From: Tenacibaculum sp. SZ-18
Lineage (GTDB): Bacteria > Bacteroidota > Bacteroidia > Flavobacteriales > Flavobacteriaceae
Direction of reading: 5' to 3'
Length of the DNA stretch: 64,000 nucleotides
Assembly: GCF_002813915.1 (NCBI RefSeq)
Contig: NZ_CP019335.1
Span: 2,525,777 to 2,589,776, forward strand
Below, piece by piece: positions 10,089 through 21,073 of the stretch. Numbering within the stretch: the first letter of the stretch is position 1; each line of letters starts with the position of its first letter. A program made the position numbers and the translations under genes. Below the pieces are notes generated by a model. That model was given only the letters and a program-made list of their open reading frames with translations. It searched no databases and was not told where the DNA came from.

Positions 10089-10382
10089 ATGTCAAACGAA
10101 ACTGTATCAAAACAAAACACTATTGTAGGAGGATGGACTGCTTATGGTCCATTAACAACTTCAGATCGAATTGTATTCGACGAAGCTACCAAAAATGGTC
10201 AAATTTTAGGCGTGGACTATACTCCAGAAGAAGTTTCAACTCAAGTTGTCGCTGGAATGAACTATCGTTTTTTATGTACAGCAAAACCTGTCGCTCCACA
10301 ACCAATTCAATTTAAAGCAATTGTTGAGATTTACAAATCTCTTGAAGGAAGTTTACACGTAACTGGAATCCAAAGATTATAG
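10089..10382 (+). CDS. Stefin-like cystatin (putative cysteine-protease inhibitor)
   Basis: The 97-residue protein matches the type 1 cystatin (stefin) layout. It has an N-terminal double glycine (VGGW, Gly14-Gly15), a helix-like segment (TSDRIVFDEATKNG), the hallmark first hairpin QVVAG at 52-56 followed by MNYRF as in animal stefins, a strand IVEIYKSLEG, and a C-terminal VTGIQ strand near the position of LTGYQ in stefins. Cystatins block papain-like (C1) proteases by inserting the N-terminal glycine region and the QxVxG loop into the active-site cleft. No signal peptide is present, so an intracellular location is expected, as for stefins. Cystatins are mainly eukaryotic and sporadic in bacteria. 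The target protease is not in this window. Family assignment is by motif; inhibition is inferred. Confidence 0.85.
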   Translation: MSNETVSKQNTIVGGWTAYGPLTTSDRIVFDEATKNGQILGVDYTPEEVSTQVVAGMNYRFLCTAKPVAPQPIQFKAIVEIYKSLEGSLHVTGIQRL

Positions 10383-10403
10383 AATCTAATTCAGATTATA
10401 CCC

Positions 10404-10442
10404 AAAAAAACCCTAAAATTATTTAGAATTTCAGGGTTTTTT
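10404..10442. terminator. Bidirectional terminator between the cystatin gene and the deiminase-like gene
   Basis: The sequence AAAACCCT ... AGGGTTTT, with an additional AAATT/AATTT inner stem, is flanked by A-run and T-run on both sides. It can terminate both the rightward cystatin transcript and the leftward deiminase-family transcript. Confidence 0.85.
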
Positions 10443-10462
10443 ACTTTATTAAACGCTGTAAT

Positions 10463-11377
10463 TTAATCTCTAATTAGTGGTAATGTAGAACAACGCAATA
10501 ATCCTTCTTGTTTTGCTATTTCAGCATACGGAACTTCCTCAACAGTAAATCCCTTTTCACGTAGCCAAGTATTTAATCTGGTAAAGTTTCTTTCAGAAAT
10601 AATTACATCTTCTGAAATTGAAAAAACATTACTGTTCATATTGTACATTTCGTCTTTAGAAATTTCAAAAATATTATCCTCTCCAAAATAGTCAACTAAC
10701 CAATAATACTCCTTTTCTACTAAGAAACCATTCTTGTGCAAAATAGCCATGTTTTTACCAATAGGTTGAAAACAACAATCTAAATGAAGGGCATTGTCTT
10801 TAGGATCTTCATTTGACTTTCGTAGTTCGAAACTCTTGACCGTTTTCTCAGGAAATAATTCTTGCAAAGCGATTACCGCGTCAGTATTTGTTCTTGCTGT
10901 AATATAATCAGGATAATCACTACCAGAATAAGTACCGATAAAAATATAATCATTCCAAGGCATTACATCTCCTCCTTCTACATGACAAATCTCTGGTAAC
11001 TCAATTACGTTATCAGGATTAATTTGAGAAACGACATGTCTTATTGCTTCATATTCTCTATTTCTATCTGGTAGGATATTCGCTTTGACTAACTTGTCAT
11101 CAATCACGAAAGCTATATCTCTTGAAAATATTTGATTATAATCTTCGATAACTTCAGGTCTGAAAACCTGAACATCGTACTTTTTGAAAACTCCTGCCAC
11201 AGCTTCCATCTCTGAAATCATATCTTCCTCTGTCGGATATGTTCCAGCAATTACATGTTGCTTACTTTTTGGGTCGTAACAATCCTCTGCATTTGGTATT
11301 GGACCATTACTTACAGCCGTTCCTAAAACTACTGCTCTTAATCTTGAAGTTTCGTTTTTTACATTGAGTTGTAACAT
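10463..11377 (-). CDS. Guanidino-group-modifying enzyme (arginine deiminase/DDAH/amidinotransferase superfamily)
   Basis: The 304-residue protein has the pentein (alpha/beta propeller) superfamily active-site pattern. It has FSRD at 84-87 (substrate-binding Asp), EGGD at 134-137 (catalytic Glu region), His198 in HLD, and a C-terminal nucleophile Cys296 in RCSTLP. This catalytic set hydrolyses or transfers the guanidino group of arginine derivatives, with citrulline or ornithine as typical products. The exact substrate (arginine, methylarginine or another guanidine) cannot be read from the sequence. The protein is cytoplasmic with no signal peptide. It lies 63 bp downstream of gltA on the same strand but behind a strong terminator, so it is probably transcribed separately. 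No arginine-pathway partners are adjacent. Confidence 0.85.
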   Translation of the reverse strand: MLQLNVKNETSRLRAVVLGTAVSNGPIPNAEDCYDPKSKQHVIAGTYPTEEDMISEMEAVAGVFKKYDVQVFRPEVIEDYNQIFSRDIAFVIDDKLVKANILPDRNREYEAIRHVVSQINPDNVIELPEICHVEGGDVMPWNDYIFIGTYSGSDYPDYITARTNTDAVIALQELFPEKTVKSFELRKSNEDPKDNALHLDCCFQPIGKNMAILHKNGFLVEKEYYWLVDYFGEDNIFEISKDEMYNMNSNVFSISEDVIISERNFTRLNTWLREKGFTVEEVPYAEIAKQEGLLRCSTLPLIRD

Positions 11378-11382
11378 ATATC

Positions 11383-11422
11383 AAAAAAAATGTCATTCTG
11401 AAACGAGTATCAGAATGACATT
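11383..11422 (-). terminator. Terminator downstream of citrate synthase
   Basis: The minus strand forms AATGTCATTCTGA ... TCAGAATGACATT, a 13-bp perfect stem, followed by T8. It separates gltA from the deiminase-family gene. Confidence 0.9.
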
Positions 11423-11440
11423 GTATAATTTAAAATTTGT

Positions 11441-12727
11441 TTATCTTTTGCTAATTTCCACGAAAGGGCGATAATTTTCACCTGTATAAACTTGACGTGG
11501 GCGACCAATTGGTTCTTTACGTAAACGCATTTCTCTCCATTGAGAAATCCATCCTGGTAAACGACCTAATGCAAACATTACTGTAAACATTTCAACTGGA
11601 ATACCCATTGCTCTATATATAATTCCCGAATAGAAATCTACGTTTGGATATAATTTTCTTTTCACGAAGTAATCGTCACTTAAAGCTTCTTGCTCTAAAC
11701 CTTTAGCAACGTCTAAAATTGGATCATTTACCCCTAAGTCATTTAAAACTTCATCAGCAGCAACTTTAATTATTTTCGCACGAGGATCAAAGTTTTTGTA
11801 AACTCTATGACCGAATCCCATTAAACGGAATGGATCTTCCTTATCCTTTGCTTTACCCATATATTTTTTAGTATCTCCTCCATCTTCTTTGATAGCTTCT
11901 AACATTTCTAATACTGCCTGATTTGCTCCACCATGTAAAGGTCCCCAAAGTGCCGAAATACCAGCAGAAAGAGATGGGAACAAACCAGCATGAGAAGAAC
12001 CTACGATTCTAACTGTAGATGTAGAACAATTTTGTTCGTGATCAGCATGTAAGATTAATAACTTATCTAATGCATTAACTAAAATTGGATTTTGCTCGTA
12101 TTCCTCATTTGGTTTTTTAAACATCATGTGTAAAACATTTTCCACATAACCTAATTTTCTAGAACCATAATCCAGAGGTAAACCTTGCTTTTTACGCATT
12201 GTCCAAGCTACTAAAACAGGAAATTTACCCATTATTTTAACGATAGCATTGTACATATCTTCCTCTGAATCGATGTTAACCGAACCAGGGTTGAATGCAG
12301 TTAGTGCAGAAGTTAAAGAAGATAAAACTCCCATTGGATGTGCGTTTTTAGGGAATGCATCAATTATCTTCTTAATATCATCATCAACAATTGCGTTATC
12401 CAAAATATCATTATAAAACTTATCTAATTGCTCTTGAGTTGGTAATTCACCAAAAATTAACAAGTAAGCAACTTCAAGGAAATCTGCTTTTTCAGCTAAC
12501 TCCTCTATAGAATAACCACGGTAGCGTAGCACTCCTTCTTCTCCATTTAAAAATGTAATAGCACTTTGGCAAGAACCGGTGTTTTTAAATCCTGGGTCTA
12601 TCGTAATAACACCTCCTGTTGCTCCTCTTAACGTTTTAACATCTATTGCAACTTCATTTTCTGTTCCTTTTACTAAAGGAAACTCATACGTATTTTCGCC
12701 AATTTGTAGTTTCGCTATCTCTGACAT
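11441..12727 (-). CDS. gltA: Citrate synthase
   Basis: Citrate synthase condenses oxaloacetate with acetyl-CoA to citrate, the entry step of the TCA cycle. The 428-residue length and the N-terminal beta-rich segment (IDVKTLRGATGGVITIDPGF) mark the hexameric type II form found in Gram-negative bacteria. Conserved parts include the substrate-binding LRYRGYSIEELAE, LHADHEQNCSTSTVR, the active-site ALWGPLHGGANQ, and MGFGHRVYKNFDPRA with the catalytic His, followed by the FYSG aspartate region. It is apparently monocistronic, with a terminator just after the stop codon and about 200 bp to enolase upstream. No anomalies. Confidence 0.98.
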   Translation of the reverse strand: MSEIAKLQIGENTYEFPLVKGTENEVAIDVKTLRGATGGVITIDPGFKNTGSCQSAITFLNGEEGVLRYRGYSIEELAEKADFLEVAYLLIFGELPTQEQLDKFYNDILDNAIVDDDIKKIIDAFPKNAHPMGVLSSLTSALTAFNPGSVNIDSEEDMYNAIVKIMGKFPVLVAWTMRKKQGLPLDYGSRKLGYVENVLHMMFKKPNEEYEQNPILVNALDKLLILHADHEQNCSTSTVRIVGSSHAGLFPSLSAGISALWGPLHGGANQAVLEMLEAIKEDGGDTKKYMGKAKDKEDPFRLMGFGHRVYKNFDPRAKIIKVAADEVLNDLGVNDPILDVAKGLEQEALSDDYFVKRKLYPNVDFYSGIIYRAMGIPVEMFTVMFALGRLPGWISQWREMRLRKEPIGRPRQVYTGENYRPFVEISKR

Positions 12728-12877
12728 TATTTAATTTGTTTTTTGTGAAATTTAAATGATGCACGAAGATACCATTTTTTAAAAGATTTTGAAAATGTTG
12801 TTTAACAGATTTGTATTAAAAAAACACAATATTTCATGACGTTTCTTACTGGATTTAAAGAGTCACACTCAATCCAT

Positions 12878-12905
12878 AAAAAAATCCCGGATGACCGGGA
12901 TTTTT
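12878..12905 (-). terminator. Terminator downstream of enolase
   Basis: The sequence AAAAATCCCGG-ATGA-CCGGGATTTTT forms a perfect 11-bp stem with a T-run on either strand. It sits 20 bp after the eno stop codon. Confidence 0.92.
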
Positions 12906-12925
12906 AATAGTTATGTCTATAAAAG

Positions 12926-14218
<1,293 letters not shown>

Positions 14219-14315
14219 CTATTTTTTAATTTGGTTGTAGCTAATTTACAAATGCTACTGTTTTAAAGTTAGATTTTTAGATAATTTCTACGAAATCGTT
14301 TTCAACTTATGAATA

Positions 14316-15422
14316 CTATTTTGTAGCCTTAATGTTCTCAATAAATTGATCGAACAAGTACTCAGAGTCATGTGGTCCAGGACTCGCTTCGGGGTGATAC
14401 TGCACTGAAAACACATTTTTTCTCTTCATTTTAATCCCTGCTACTGTGTTATCATTTAAATGTACATGTGTAATTTCAACATCACCATGTGCTTCTGTTT
14501 CTTCTCTATTTATTGCAAAACCATGATTTTGAGAAGTAATCTCACCTTTACCTGTAACTAGGTTTTTTACTGGGTGATTTATTCCTCTGTGCCCATTGTG
14601 CATTTTGTAAGTAGAAATTCCATTAGCCAAGGCAATAACTTGATGACCTAAACAAATTCCAAATAAAGGTAAATCTCTTTTTATAATCTCTTTAGCTAAT
14701 TCCTGAGCTTCAGTTAAAGGTTCCGGATCTCCAGGTCCATTAGAGATAAAATAACCATCAGGTTCCCAAGATTCCAAATCCTCAAACTTAGAATTAAATG
14801 GATATACTTTGATATAAGCATCTCTTTTTGCAAGATTTCTCAAGATATTTTTCTTGATTCCAATATCCAAAGCTGCAATTTTATATGTTGCATTTTCATT
14901 TCCCACAAAATACGGTTCTTTAGTAGAAACTTGTGAAGCCAACTCCAAACCTTCCATGTTTGGAACATCTGCTAATTGCTTCTTTAATTCTTCTACATTA
15001 TCTGTTTCTGTTGTTATGATTGCATTCATTGCTCCATTTTCTCTAATGTAAGATACCAGAGCTCTTGTATCAACATCTGAAATAGCGACTAAATTATGCT
15101 TTTCAAACCAGTCTTTTAAATTACCATCTGAATCAACACGAGAGTGTTCGAAGCTAAAATTTCTACAAATTAAACCTGAAATCTTAATTCCTTCAGATTC
15201 AACTTCCTCGTTATTCACTCCGTAATTACCAATATGTGCGTTAGTTGCAACCATTAACTGACCATAATATGAAGGATCGGTAAAAATCTCTTGATAACCA
15301 GTCATCCCAGTATTGAAGCAAATCTCTCCTGTAACAGTACCTTCTATTCCAACAGATTTACCATAGAAAACCGTACCGTCTGCAAGTAAAACTAGTGCTT
15401 TTTTTCGTGTTGTGTATTTCAT
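14316..15422 (-). CDS. carA: Carbamoyl-phosphate synthase small (glutaminase) subunit
   Basis: CarA hydrolyses glutamine and channels ammonia to CarB for carbamoyl phosphate synthesis, feeding arginine and pyrimidine pathways. The 368-residue protein has the CarA N-terminal domain (ADGTVFYGKS, FNTGMTGYQEI, DPSYYGQ) and a class I glutamine amidotransferase domain with the nucleophile Cys257 in FGICLGHQ, plus His343 and Glu345 in YHPEASPGPHDS. carB is not adjacent on either side, so the two subunits are encoded apart in this genome. The gene lies between rplQ and eno, but terminators separate it from the ribosomal operon. Confidence 0.98.
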   Translation of the reverse strand: MKYTTRKKALVLLADGTVFYGKSVGIEGTVTGEICFNTGMTGYQEIFTDPSYYGQLMVATNAHIGNYGVNNEEVESEGIKISGLICRNFSFEHSRVDSDGNLKDWFEKHNLVAISDVDTRALVSYIRENGAMNAIITTETDNVEELKKQLADVPNMEGLELASQVSTKEPYFVGNENATYKIAALDIGIKKNILRNLAKRDAYIKVYPFNSKFEDLESWEPDGYFISNGPGDPEPLTEAQELAKEIIKRDLPLFGICLGHQVIALANGISTYKMHNGHRGINHPVKNLVTGKGEITSQNHGFAINREETEAHGDVEITHVHLNDNTVAGIKMKRKNVFSVQYHPEASPGPHDSEYLFDQFIENIKATK

Positions 15423-15540
15423 TAGTTTGTTGTGTATTTGTTGAATTGAAACTGATAAGACTACTATAAATCAAAACCTTAAAGCAAAAATTATAATATA
15501 GCACTCATCGTGTTTTAAAAAATTTGTCAAAAATAGTTTA

Positions 15541-15576
15541 AAAAAAAAGGATAAACTAAATTGTTTATCCTTTTTT
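15541..15576 (-). terminator. Terminator at the end of the alpha operon (after rplQ)
   Basis: The sequence AAAAAAGGATAAAC ... GTTTATCCTTTTTT gives a 14-bp stem with a 6-nt loop and T-run, 20 bp past the rplQ stop. It closes the ribosomal transcription unit. Confidence 0.92.
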
Positions 15577-15596
15577 ATATTTTAACGAACTGTCAT

Positions 15597-16094
15597 CTAT
15601 TCTTCTTCTTGTGAAGCTTCAACATCAGTTACAGGTGCAGCGGCTTTCTTAGCTCCACCACGACGGCTTCGACGAGTATTCTTCTTAGCCTTCTTTCCAT
15701 TTGGATTGTATAATTCGTTGTAGTCAACTAATTCAACCATTGCCATTGGAGCGTTATCTCCTTGACGATTTCCTAATTTGATGATACGAACGTAACCACC
15801 TGGTCTGTCAGCAATCTTTACAGAAATTTCTTTGAATAACTCAGAAACTGCATATTTGTTGCGTAAGTAACTGAATACTACACGACGGTTATGCATGTTT
15901 TTCTCTTCTGTAGTGTTATTCTCAGCTTTAGCTTTTGTAATTAACGGCTCTACAAACTTACGTAAAGCTTTCGCTTTAGCTTCTGTAGTGTTAATACGCT
16001 TGTGCTCGATTAAAGAACAAGCCATGTTAGCTAACATAGACTTTCTATGTGCTGTTTTTCTACCTAAATGGTTTACTTTTTTACCGTGTCTCAT
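15597..16094 (-). CDS. rplQ: 50S ribosomal protein L17
   Basis: L17 binds domain III of 23S rRNA near the exit tunnel. The N-terminal part ([20 protein letters not shown]) and the [17 protein letters not shown] core are typical. At 165 residues it is longer than the E. coli protein (127). The extra C-terminus is a basic stretch ([17 protein letters not shown]) ending in an acidic tail (EASQEEE), an extension common in Bacteroidota. It is the last gene of the alpha operon. Confidence 0.97.
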   Translation of the reverse strand: MRHGKKVNHLGRKTAHRKSMLANMACSLIEHKRINTTEAKAKALRKFVEPLITKAKAENNTTEEKNMHNRRVVFSYLRNKYAVSELFKEISVKIADRPGGYVRIIKLGNRQGDNAPMAMVELVDYNELYNPNGKKAKKNTRRSRRGGAKKAAAPVTDVEASQEEE

Positions 16095-16169
16095 GACGTT
16101 TAAGTTTTAGACTATCATCTTGCTCTACCCACTCTTGAGGAGCAAAACTATGATAACCTAGTTAAAATA

Positions 16170-17162
16170 TTAATCTCTATCTAATTTGTACTTTGTTAAG
16201 TCCATTCCGAAACTTAAGCCTTTATTGTTCACTAACTCTTCTAATTCAGTCAATGATTTTTTACCAAAGTTTCTAAACTTCATTAAATCTCCTTTGTTAA
16301 AAGAAACTAAGTCTCCTAACGTATCTACTTCTGCAGCTTTTAAACAATTTAAAGCACGAACTGATAAATCCATATCAACTAATTTCGTCTTTAATAACTG
16401 TCTCATATGTAATGATTCTTCATCATATGATTCAGTCTGAGCGATTTCATCAGCCTCCAAAGTAATTCTCTCATCTGAGAATAACATGAAGTGGTGAATT
16501 AAAATCTTAGCTGCTTCGGTTAATGCATCTTTAGGATTGATTGAACCATCAGTGTCAATATCAAAAACTAACTTTTCATAGTCAGTCTTTTGCTCAACAC
16601 GGAAGTTCTCTACTGCATACTTTACATTTTTAATTGGTGTAAAGATTGAATCAGTAAAAATCGTTCCTAACGGTGCACCTGATTTTTTATTTTCTTCAGC
16701 TGGTACAAACCCTCTACCTTTTTCTATGGTAATCTCTGCATTTATCTTGACAGATTTATCCATATTACAGATAACTAAATCTGGATTTAAAACTTGGAAT
16801 CCAGAAATGAACTTTTGTAAGTCTCCTGCAGTTAATTGCTCTTGACCTGAAATTGCAATAGTTACTGTTTCTCTATCAGACTCTTCGATTTGCTTCTTGA
16901 AACGAACTTGCTTTAAGTTCAAGATCATCTCAGTTACATCTTCTACAACACCAGTCATAGTTGAGAATTCATGATCAACACCATCAATTCTTAAAGAAGT
17001 AATTGCAAATCCTTCTAAAGATGATAATAATACTCTACGTAAAGCATTACCAACAGTTAAACCAAAACCTGGTTCCAACGGTCTAAATTCGAATCTACCT
17101 TTGAAATCAGTAGATTCGATCATAATAACTTTATCGGGCTTTTGAAAATTTAAAATCGCCAT
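16170..17162 (-). CDS. rpoA: RNA polymerase alpha subunit
   Basis: The alpha subunit dimerises to seed RNA polymerase assembly. The 330-residue protein has the N-terminal assembly domain (about 1-230, with [20 protein letters not shown] and [14 protein letters not shown]) and the C-terminal DNA/activator-binding domain (about 255-325, with [20 protein letters not shown] and the [12 protein letters not shown] helix-hairpin-helix). It sits between rpsD and rplQ, the standard alpha-operon order, with gaps of about 75-100 bp. Confidence 0.98.
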   Translation of the reverse strand: MAILNFQKPDKVIMIESTDFKGRFEFRPLEPGFGLTVGNALRRVLLSSLEGFAITSLRIDGVDHEFSTMTGVVEDVTEMILNLKQVRFKKQIEESDRETVTIAISGQEQLTAGDLQKFISGFQVLNPDLVICNMDKSVKINAEITIEKGRGFVPAEENKKSGAPLGTIFTDSIFTPIKNVKYAVENFRVEQKTDYEKLVFDIDTDGSINPKDALTEAAKILIHHFMLFSDERITLEADEIAQTESYDEESLHMRQLLKTKLVDMDLSVRALNCLKAAEVDTLGDLVSFNKGDLMKFRNFGKKSLTELEELVNNKGLSFGMDLTKYKLDRD

Positions 17163-17263
17163 ATGTTTTATTTCTTCGTTTTAATTGTTATTTGGTTGCG
17201 CGGTTAATAAGTTTGAAGAAGTACGAACAAACCCTTTGGCCAAATACCAATGTGATTAATTTA

Positions 17264-17869
17264 TTATTTAGAATATAATTCTACGATTAACTGCTCCTTA
17301 ATGTTCTCAGGAATCTGTAATCTTTCTGGAGCCTTTACAAAAGTACCTGACTTTTGCTCAGCATTCCAAGTTAACCATTCGTAAACATTGCTATTAGAAG
17401 CTAATGCATTCTCGATAGCGTCTAATGATTTAGACTTCTCTCTAACTGCTATTACATCTCCAGCTTTTAATCTGTATGATGGAATGTTTACAATCTCTCC
17501 GTTTACAGTGATGTGACGGTGAGAAACTAATTGACGACCTGCTCTACGAGAAGTAGCAATTCCTAAACGGAATACTGTATTATCTAAACGAGATTCACAT
17601 AATTGTAATAAAACCTCACCAGTAATTCCACCTGAAGCTTGCGCTTTTTTAAATAGGTTACGGAATTGACGTTCTAAAATACCATAGGTATACTTGGCCT
17701 TTTGCTTTTCCATTAACTGAACTGCGTATTCAGATTTCTTACCTCTTCTCTTACCAACTCCGTGTTGTCCTGGAGGGTAATTTCTTTTTTCGAAGTTCTT
17801 ATCATCTCCGAAAATTGCCTCGCCAAATTTACGAGCAATCTTAGTTTTTGGTCCTGTATATCTTGCCAT
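17264..17869 (-). CDS. rpsD: 30S ribosomal protein S4
   Basis: S4 is a primary 16S rRNA binding protein that nucleates 30S assembly and regulates the alpha operon in E. coli. The 201-residue protein has the S4 N-terminal domain and the S4 RNA-binding fold around [20 protein letters not shown] and [19 protein letters not shown]. It lacks the zinc-binding cysteines of some bacterial S4 proteins. Gene order rpsK-rpsD-rpoA is normal. Confidence 0.98.
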   Translation of the reverse strand: MARYTGPKTKIARKFGEAIFGDDKNFEKRNYPPGQHGVGKRRGKKSEYAVQLMEKQKAKYTYGILERQFRNLFKKAQASGGITGEVLLQLCESRLDNTVFRLGIATSRRAGRQLVSHRHITVNGEIVNIPSYRLKAGDVIAVREKSKSLDAIENALASNSNVYEWLTWNAEQKSGTFVKAPERLQIPENIKEQLIVELYSK

Positions 17870-17950
17870 TTCTATAAATTTAAGTAGGGATCGTGAATTA
17901 AGGCTAACTCCTTCGACAATCTTTTATCCTACTTGGTTAAAAATTAATTA

Positions 17951-18337
17951 TTATACTCTTCTTCTTTTAGGTGGACGACATCCATTGTGTGGAATTGGCG
18001 TAACGTCGATGATTTCTGTTACTTCGATTCCTGAGTTATGGATTGATCTGATAGCAGATTCTCTACCGTTACCTGGTCCTTTAACATATACCTTTACTTT
18101 TCGTAAACCAGCTTCTTTTGCAACTGAAGCACAGTTTTCTGCTGCTAATTGAGCAGCGTAAGGAGTATTTTTCTTAGATCCTCTGAATCCCATTTTACCG
18201 GCAGATGACCAAGAAATTACGTCTCCTTTTTTGTTAGTTAAGGAGATGATGATGTTATTGAACGATGCTGTAATATGAGCCTCACCTGTAGACTCGATTA
18301 CAACTTTACGTTTTTTTGTTACTTTCGATTTTGCCAT
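17951..18337 (-). CDS. rpsK: 30S ribosomal protein S11
   Basis: S11 forms part of the 30S platform near the mRNA exit. The 128-residue protein carries the signature [17 protein letters not shown], the glycine-rich [11 protein letters not shown], and the basic C-terminus [16 protein letters not shown], which is nearly invariant in bacteria. It is 33 bp downstream of rpsM. Confidence 0.98.
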   Translation of the reverse strand: MAKSKVTKKRKVVIESTGEAHITASFNNIIISLTNKKGDVISWSSAGKMGFRGSKKNTPYAAQLAAENCASVAKEAGLRKVKVYVKGPGNGRESAIRSIHNSGIEVTEIIDVTPIPHNGCRPPKRRRV

Positions 18338-18370
18338 GATTCTTTACTATTAGTAAAAATAATCTAACGA

Positions 18371-18736
18371 TTATTTTTTCTTGTTAGCTACAGTTTTTCT
18401 CTTACCTTTTCTCGTACGAGAATTGTTTTTAGTTCTTTGTCCTCTTAAAGGTAATCCAAGTCTGTGACGGATTCCTCTTTGACAACCGATATCCATTAAA
18501 CGCTTAATGTTTAATTGAACCTCAGAACGTAATTCACCCTCAATAGTGTACGTACCAACTTGCTCACGAATTGCTGCGATTTGATCATCGTTCCAATCTT
18601 GAACTTTAATGTTCTCGTCGATTTTAGCTTCTGCTAAAATATCTTTAGCTCTGCTTCTTCCTATACCAAAGATGTATGTTAAAGCGATTACGCCTCTCTT
18701 ATTCTTTGGAATATCTATACCTGCGATTCTTGCCAT
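18371..18736 (-). CDS. rpsM: 30S ribosomal protein S13
   Basis: S13 lies in the 30S head and contacts 50S (bridge B1) and P-site tRNA. The 121-residue sequence starts [20 protein letters not shown] and includes the helix-two-turn-helix [17 protein letters not shown] and the basic tail [18 protein letters not shown]. It is the first gene after rpmJ in the alpha section. Confidence 0.98.
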   Translation of the reverse strand: MARIAGIDIPKNKRGVIALTYIFGIGRSRAKDILAEAKIDENIKVQDWNDDQIAAIREQVGTYTIEGELRSEVQLNIKRLMDIGCQRGIRHRLGLPLRGQRTKNNSRTRKGKRKTVANKKK

Positions 18737-18738
18737 AA

Positions 18739-18855
18739 CTAACCTTGTCTTTGTTTAAATCTAGGATTCTTTTTATTTATAACATATAGTCTGCCTTTTC
18801 TGCGTACAATTTTACAGTCGGCACTTCTTTTCTTTAATGATGCTCTTACTTTCAT
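18739..18855 (-). CDS. rpmJ: 50S ribosomal protein L36 (zinc-free type)
   Basis: The 38-residue protein, read directly from the sequence, begins [20 protein letters not shown] and ends NPRFKQRQG, which identifies L36. The zinc ribbon of classical L36 needs Cys11, Cys14, Cys27 and His33. Here these are Ser11, Cys14, Asn27 and Phe33, so zinc cannot be bound. This C-minus form is usual in Flavobacteriia. It sits between infA and rpsM, 2 bp from the rpsM start codon, the usual position. Confidence 0.96.
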   Translation of the reverse strand: MKVRASLKKRSADCKIVRRKGRLYVINKKNPRFKQRQG

Positions 18856-18866
18856 CAGTGTGTTTT

Positions 18867-19082
18867 TTAATATCTGTAAGTAATTCTTGCTTTAGTCAAA
18901 TCATATGGGCTCATTTCTAACTTTACCTTATCTCCAGGTAAAAGTTTGATATAGTGCATACGCATTTTTCCCGAAATGTGCGCCGTAACAATATGTCCAT
19001 TTTCTAATTCTACACGAAACATTGCATTTGATAATGCTTCTGTTATAGTTCCATCTTGTTGAATTGCTGGTTGCTTAGCCAT
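18867..19082 (-). CDS. infA: Translation initiation factor IF-1
   Basis: IF-1 occupies the A site of the 30S subunit during initiation. The 71-residue S1/OB-fold protein has [40 protein letters not shown] and [11 protein letters not shown], all diagnostic. It starts one base after the secY stop region and is followed by rpmJ after 11 bp, the standard spc/alpha junction order. Confidence 0.98.
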   Translation of the reverse strand: MAKQPAIQQDGTITEALSNAMFRVELENGHIVTAHISGKMRMHYIKLLPGDKVKLEMSPYDLTKARITYRY

Positions 19083-19083
19083 A

Positions 19084-20409
19084 TTATTTTAATGATTTTC
19101 TATTAGTGTTACCTGTTTTCATTAAACCATCATAACGACTGTTTAATAAATACGAATTAATTTGTTGAATAGTGTCAATTGCTACACCTACCATAATAAT
19201 TAATGAAGTACCTCCGTAGAACAATGCCCAACTTTGAGTTACTCCAAACTGAACGATAATTGCTGGTAAAATAGATAACGCAGCTAAAAATAGAGATCCT
19301 GGGAAAGTAATTTTAGATAAAACTGAATCTAAGTGATTTGCAGTTTCTTCACCCGGCTTGTAACCTGGTACAAAGCCATTACTTCTTTTAAGGTCTTCCG
19401 CCATTTTATTTGTAGGAATTGTAATTGCAGTATAGAAATAACTAAAAATGATAATTAAAACTGCAAATATCAAGTTGTACCATAATCCATTAATATCTGT
19501 TAATTTAACTAATGCCGGAAACTTCTGACCTAAAGTCATTGGCACGAACATGATTGCCTGAGCAAAAATGATTGGCATTACACCAGCAGCATTTAATTTT
19601 AACGGAATGTATTGTCTTGCTCCTTCAACATCTTTAATGTTTGAAATTGCTGTTCTTCTAGCATATTGAACTGCTACTTTACGAACAGCAGTTACTAGTA
19701 ACACTGTTAATAATATTACAACAAACCATACTAAAACTTCAATTAAAATCATCATTATTCCACCACCACCAGCGTTTGTAGTTTTTGCAATAAACTCTTG
19801 CAAAAACGCAGCTGGGAAATTAGCGATGATACCTACTGTAATTAATAAAGAAATACCATTACCAACTCCTTTGTCAGTAATTCTTTCTCCTAACCACATT
19901 GCAAAAATTGTTCCTGCAGTAAGTAAAATCATTGATGAAACCCAAAACGTAGCACCACCTACTAAGAAAGCAGATTCTGGTAAACCGAATTGAGTTTTAA
20001 TTGCTGTGATATAAGTTGGTCCTTGAACTAATGTAATTAAGATCGTTAGCCAACGTGTGATTTGTGTAATTTTCTTACGTCCACTCTCTCCATCTTTTTG
20101 AAGTTTCTGCAAATAAGGAATAGCAATTCCCATTAACTGAACTACGATAGATGCAGAAATGTAAGGCATAATTCCTAAAGCCATAACAGATGCTCTAGCA
20201 AATGCCCCACCTGTAAATGCATTTAATAAACCTAAGAGTCCACCTCCGGCTTGATCTTTAAGTGCTGCTAATTGAGTTGGATCAATTCCTGGTAATGGAA
20301 CTGCTGCCATAAAACGATAAACAGCGATTAAACCAATCGTTAAAAGTAATTTATCTTTTAACTCTTCTATTTTGAAAATGTCTCTTAAAGTATTTATAAA
20401 ATTCATCAT
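19084..20409 (-). CDS. secY: Preprotein translocase subunit SecY
   Basis: SecY is the channel of the inner-membrane Sec translocon through which exported proteins in this window would first pass. The 441-residue protein has about ten hydrophobic segments, an N-terminal [13 protein letters not shown] plug region, the [14 protein letters not shown] segment, cytoplasmic loops with [13 protein letters not shown], and the FKPGEE-type loop ([15 protein letters not shown]). Two adjacent ATGs start the frame (MMNF). The gene follows rplO after 7 bp. Confidence 0.98.
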   Translation of the reverse strand: MMNFINTLRDIFKIEELKDKLLLTIGLIAVYRFMAAVPLPGIDPTQLAALKDQAGGGLLGLLNAFTGGAFARASVMALGIMPYISASIVVQLMGIAIPYLQKLQKDGESGRKKITQITRWLTILITLVQGPTYITAIKTQFGLPESAFLVGGATFWVSSMILLTAGTIFAMWLGERITDKGVGNGISLLITVGIIANFPAAFLQEFIAKTTNAGGGGIMMILIEVLVWFVVILLTVLLVTAVRKVAVQYARRTAISNIKDVEGARQYIPLKLNAAGVMPIIFAQAIMFVPMTLGQKFPALVKLTDINGLWYNLIFAVLIIIFSYFYTAITIPTNKMAEDLKRSNGFVPGYKPGEETANHLDSVLSKITFPGSLFLAALSILPAIIVQFGVTQSWALFYGGTSLIIMVGVAIDTIQQINSYLLNSRYDGLMKTGNTNRKSLK

Positions 20410-20416
20410 TTACAGT

Positions 20417-20866
20417 TTATAAAGTTACCGCTTCACCTCCAGCAGCTTCAATAGCCGCCTTTGCTGTTGCTGTAAATTTGTGTACAGTTATATTTAATTT
20501 AGCCTTCAATTCACCACGTCCTAAGATCTTTACAAGTTCGTTTTTACGTGCTAATCTGTTTTCCACTAAAACGTCCATAGTAACTGTATCAGTAATTCTA
20601 CCGTTATCAACTAACTCTTGTAATTTATCTAAGTTGATTCCAACATACTCCTTACGGTTGATGTTAGTAAATCCAAACTTAGGCACACGTCTTTGAAGTG
20701 GCATTTGCCCTCCTTCGAATCCGATTTTACGTGAGTAACCTGAACGAGATTTAGCTCCTTTATGCCCTCTTGTAGAGGTACCACCATGACCTGATCCTTC
20801 ACCACGAGCAATTCTCTTCCCGCTTTTTGTAGATCCAGCTGCTGGTTTTAAGTTATGTAAACCCAT
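20417..20866 (-). CDS. rplO: 50S ribosomal protein L15
   Basis: L15 is a late-assembly 50S protein. The 149-residue sequence has the glycine-rich N-terminus (GSTKSGKRIARGEGSGHGGT), the GFEGGQMPLQRRVPKFGF block and a C-terminal KFTATAKAAIEAAGG signature. It is in the usual rpmD-rplO-secY order. Confidence 0.98.
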   Translation of the reverse strand: MGLHNLKPAAGSTKSGKRIARGEGSGHGGTSTRGHKGAKSRSGYSRKIGFEGGQMPLQRRVPKFGFTNINRKEYVGINLDKLQELVDNGRITDTVTMDVLVENRLARKNELVKILGRGELKAKLNITVHKFTATAKAAIEAAGGEAVTL

Positions 20867-20879
20867 TTTTATTATCTTC

Positions 20880-21062
20880 TTATTTAATTTCTTCTACAGA
20901 AACTAAGTGTTGAACTTTATTTACCATCCCCAAAATTGTAGCTGTTGCATCGTGCTCTACAGTTTGGTTCATTCTACGTAATCCTAACGCCTCTAACGTT
21001 CTTTTTTGATTTTTAAGGCGACCGATTTGACTTTTTACTTGTGTAACTCTAATTTTACTCAT
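20880..21062 (-). CDS. rpmD: 50S ribosomal protein L30
   Basis: The 60-residue protein (MSKIRVTQVKSQIGRLKNQK, then TLEALGLRRMNQTVEHD) is a standard short bacterial L30. It lies 12 bp after rpsE and 14 bp before rplO. Confidence 0.97.
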   Translation of the reverse strand: MSKIRVTQVKSQIGRLKNQKRTLEALGLRRMNQTVEHDATATILGMVNKVQHLVSVEEIK

Positions 21063-21073
21063 CGTCTTAAATT

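Noticed and set aside
18739..18855. L36 missing zinc ligands as a possible damaged gene
   Set aside because: The zinc-free form with Ser11, Asn27 and Phe33 is the standard version in Flavobacteriia, and the frame is intact.
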